Assembly (NCBI RefSeq): GCF_963677125.1
Contig: NZ_OY781882.1
Coordinates: forward strand, 5,168,501-5,232,500
DNA: 64,000 nt
DNA from: an uncultured Desulfobacter sp.
GTDB taxonomy: Bacteria; Desulfobacterota; Desulfobacteria; Desulfobacterales; Desulfobacteraceae
Reading direction: 5' to 3'
The notes under the pieces are model-generated. The model did not search any database. It had not been told where the DNA came from and worked only from the letters and a program-made list of their open reading frames with translations. Positions 61,858 to 64,000 of this stretch are shown here, one piece after another (within the stretch, counting starts at the first letter, position 1; each line of letters begins with the position of its first letter). The position numbers and the translations under genes were made by a program.

Positions 61858-64000
61858 TCATCCCGGCATTACCTCTACGGCAGTAAGATACCGCCCAAAG
61901 CCTAAAAGAAGGATCCCCTTGCCTTGGAGCTCTATACAATTTCCCGGAGAAGCCGGGTCCGGCAGTTTGTTATTTTTTACCGCATCCACGGCAAGCACGG
62001 TTGCAACCGCCGGGGCCGTGGCAAACTGTCCGGTCAGCTGGCGGTAATCCAGGATGGGTATAGATGATGAATCTGCGTTGGAAAAGGCCTCAATCAGGGC
62101 AGTCCCCCGGACGGTACAAGCTCTTGGAATACCGGCCATGACAGCCCCATACCTGTCATTGAAATCCGGCAGCTCCCGGATAAGCGCTGCCAGGGTATCC
62201 TTGGGATTAAGGCGGTCGTTATTTTTTATAAACTGTCGGGGGGTCAGAGTAATTTTCCCGGGAATTGTCCCGGGCGTCAGCACCAGAGCACCGCCGCCGT
62301 CCGCTGGTGTCTCTTCGTGGGTCACGGACATATCAAACCTGAAGGACAGCTCTGCATGGTGTTCATCTCCGCCCATGACCATGATGGGGGCATGCTCCTT
62401 TTTACCTAAAATTCCGGCCGTCCACAGGGCCTGCTCAAAGGAGGCATCTCCGCCTGTGGTGGTGATGTTCGCGCCTTTTGCACCCAGTTCCATGGCCACA
62501 TGACCCAGGGCGGCGTTGTGGACCGATCCCACAAAATCAATGGGGCTGGAGGATTTCTCATTGCCTGCAAAAAGCCGTGAAAGAAAGTCCCAGGTTTCCG
62601 ACAGTGATCCCCAGCCGGTGCCGCCGATAATGGATGCAGGCGTTATGTCGGCGGGCTCCTCTTTGCCGGCCAGGACCGCCAGGGCCAACATCAGGCGGGA
62701 AAATCGTTTCATCCGCCGCACTTTCTTCAAAGAGAGCAGGTCTGTCAGGGTTTTGTCCGTGATCATGCCTGCCAGGGACTTCCCCTTGTAAAATGCATCC
62801 AGACTTTCAGCGGTCGTCCCCGCCCCTGTCACACAGGCGTAACTTAGAACTGACAAAGGACCCATTTGGGACTTTTGCCTCTTTTTTATGTTCCGGGCGC
62901 AGGTCGCCGATGTATTGGTGGCTGTTTCTGATATTACAATGGATGCATTGTTTCCGCCAAATCCAAATGTGTTCGATAATACCCTGTGAACGGACCTTTG
63001 TATGGGGGGGGCTACCGGTATAAAATTCAGTTCAGGGTCCGGGGTACTGAATCCGGTATTGCCGGGAATGATCCCTTTGGATACGGCAATGGCGCTGATG
63101 ATCGCCTCTATAGCCCCAGCAGCGGCCATAGGATGGCCTGTGGCCCCTTTAACCGATGATGCCGCAGGTTGGTTTTTGTTAAAAAGCCGGTTCACAGCCA
63201 TGGCCTCAGCCTTGTCATTGGCCTCGGTGCCTGTGCCGTGAAGATTGATGTAATCTATCTGTTCAGGGGTGATGCCGGCGTCATTCATGGCTTTTTTCAT
63301 GGCATCAAAAGCACCGTCTCCTTGCGGGTGTGGAGATGAGGCGTGGTATGCATCGCAGGACAAGCCGCCGCCGGACAGTTCTGCAATGGGGCTTTCAGGT
63401 TTTTGGGCAACAAGGAGCATTAGACCTGCCCCTTCAGCAACACTCATGCCGGCCCTTTTTTCGTCAAACGGTCGGGCGCCTTCCGGATCAACCACCTGAA
63501 GGGACTGAAATCCAAAGCAGGTCATTCGGCACAAGGCATCAGCTCCTCCGGCCAGGACGGTTTGGGCCTGGCCCGAACGAATCATCTCCAAAGCGATGGT
63601 CAGGGCCGAATTTCCCGAAGAGCAGGCGGTGGATACGGTGATGGCCGGGCCTGTACAGCCCATCAACGCTGCAATGTCCTCTGCTACAGTACCCAGGCCG
63701 TGGTATCTGAAAAGATTTGGATCCGTTGCTTTGGCTTTAAGCAGGGATTCGCAGGTCAGCATCCCCCCGGTGGTGGCACCTAACACAACGGCATCCGGGA
63801 CTATACTGCATTGGGCCATGATCTGTCCGGCAGCGATCCGTGCAAGCGCGTGTGTTCGGGGGACATTGTCTTTAATCGTGCCCGGCACGCTGCCCACCTT
63901 GGGAAAATTGGGCCGGTTGAGTTGAAAAAAATCCACGGAAATCAGACCGGATTCTCCGCGTTTAAGGGCGTGATACGTGCTGTTAATCCCTGACCCTAAG
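61858..64000 (-). CDS. ketosynthase fused to chain-length-factor-like domain, cut by the window edge
   Basis: The frame stays open to base 64000 and its first visible residues (LGSGINSTYHALKRGESGL) fit the start of a ketosynthase after about ten missing residues; a GTG at 63936 is internal. The first KS domain has the nucleophile in STACSSGNSALTIA, then HGTGTEANDKAEA and VKGATGHPMAAAGA. After a linker, a second KS-like domain follows (LSYACVTGAGTTAESLDAFYKG, GDASFEQALWTAG), which lacks the cysteine. The pair resembles KS/chain length factor of type II systems in one polypeptide. It condenses malonyl-ACP with the growing chain. It is probably an upstream gene of the minus-strand cluster. Confidence 0.9.
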   Translation of the reverse strand, partial: LGSGINSTYHALKRGESGLISVDFFQLNRPNFPKVGSVPGTIKDNVPRTHALARIAAGQIMAQCSIVPDAVVLGATTGGMLTCESLLKAKATDPNLFRYHGLGTVAEDIAALMGCTGPAITVSTACSSGNSALTIALEMIRSGQAQTVLAGGADALCRMTCFGFQSLQVVDPEGARPFDEKRAGMSVAEGAGLMLLVAQKPESPIAELSGGGLSCDAYHASSPHPQGDGAFDAMKKAMNDAGITPEQIDYINLHGTGTEANDKAEAMAVNRLFNKNQPAASSVKGATGHPMAAAGAIEAIISAIAVSKGIIPGNTGFSTPDPELNFIPVAPPIQRSVHRVLSNTFGFGGNNASIVISETATNTSATCARNIKKRQKSQMGPLSVLSYACVTGAGTTAESLDAFYKGKSLAGMITDKTLTDLLSLKKVRRMKRFSRLMLALAVLAGKEEPADITPASIIGGTGWGSLSETWDFLSRLFAGNEKSSSPIDFVGSVHNAALGHVAMELGAKGANITTTGGDASFEQALWTAGILGKKEHAPIMVMGGDEHHAELSFRFDMSVTHEETPADGGGALVLTPGTIPGKITLTPRQFIKNNDRLNPKDTLAALIRELPDFNDRYGAVMAGIPRACTVRGTALIEAFSNADSSSIPILDYRQLTGQFATAPAVATVLAVDAVKNNKLPDPASPGNCIELQGKGILLLGFGRYLTAVEVMPG

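Noticed and set aside
63934..63936. GTG start for the ketosynthase gene
   Set aside because: The frame continues upstream to the window edge and encodes recognisable ketosynthase N-terminal residues.
45904..64000. Firm assignment of the cluster to ladderane or aryl-polyene synthesis
   Set aside because: Key markers of each (phytoene-desaturase-like genes; aromatic starter enzymes) are not present in the window, so only resemblance is claimed.

Overview
The window comes from an anaerobic sulfate-reducing bacterium, most likely a member of the Desulfobacteraceae/Desulfobacterales. The main evidence is a complete dsrA-dsrB-dsrD-dsrN block (dissimilatory sulfite reductase, its small activator DsrD and the siroheme-amidating DsrN) at 15.4-19.7 kb. 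Supporting evidence is the many membrane-bound sensor kinases, a TRAP-type binding protein and several radical SAM proteins. Taxonomy below family is not claimed. I see no tRNA, rRNA, CRISPR array, transposase or prophage genes.

Left part (0-14.5 kb): a truncated membrane protein, a long diaminopimelate epimerase-like enzyme, a sensor kinase, two small permease-like proteins (one with a NifX-like head), a thioredoxin/HEAT protein with an apparent frameshift, an EndoQ-UvrD fusion DNA repair protein, a lytic transglycosylase, GalU, a YkgJ-type cysteine-cluster protein and a DapA-like aldolase. An inverted pair of 145-bp MITE-like repeats brackets the NifX-permease gene.

Middle part (14.5-45.6 kb): a TPR gene, then dsrABDN with a good sigma70-type promoter. 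After it come an Fe-S protein, a lipoprotein beta-propeller, an OsmC protein, a polysaccharide deacetylase, a PP2C-like phosphatase, and an overlapping group made of a GGDEF/EAL protein, a FemAB-like acyltransferase and a deacetylase-like protein. Two solute-binding-protein/histidine-kinase pairs (TRAP type at 29.2-32.6 kb, ABC type at 41.1-45.6 kb) flank an alginate-acetylation-like MBOAT/SGNH pair, a beta-helix lipoprotein and a REC-kinase/HD-GYP/HDOD signalling group.

Right part (45.9-64 kb, all on the minus strand): an unusual lipid or polyene biosynthesis cluster. It encodes a ketosynthase fused to a chain-length-factor-like domain (running off the right edge), an isoprenylcysteine-methyltransferase-like membrane enzyme, three stand-alone radical SAM proteins, a thioesterase, a FakA-FakB-like fatty-acid kinase read in frame into a B12-binding radical SAM enzyme, two acyl carrier proteins, a FabZ-like protein lacking the usual glutamate, a PKS-type dehydratase, PlsY, a family-25 glycosyltransferase and an MMPL exporter fused to a methyltransferase. 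Two corrin enzymes, CobF and CobK, sit between the FabZ-like gene and one ACP gene. Many of the genes overlap by 4-7 bases, so the set is probably translated as a coupled unit. It shares parts with aryl-polyene and with proposed ladderane-type clusters but matches neither fully; its product is unknown.

Three families of short intergenic repeats (A: hairpin elements; B: 145-bp MITE-like; C: 62-124 bp inverted repeat) are scattered through the window. Several copies supply the stop codon of the gene they abut.
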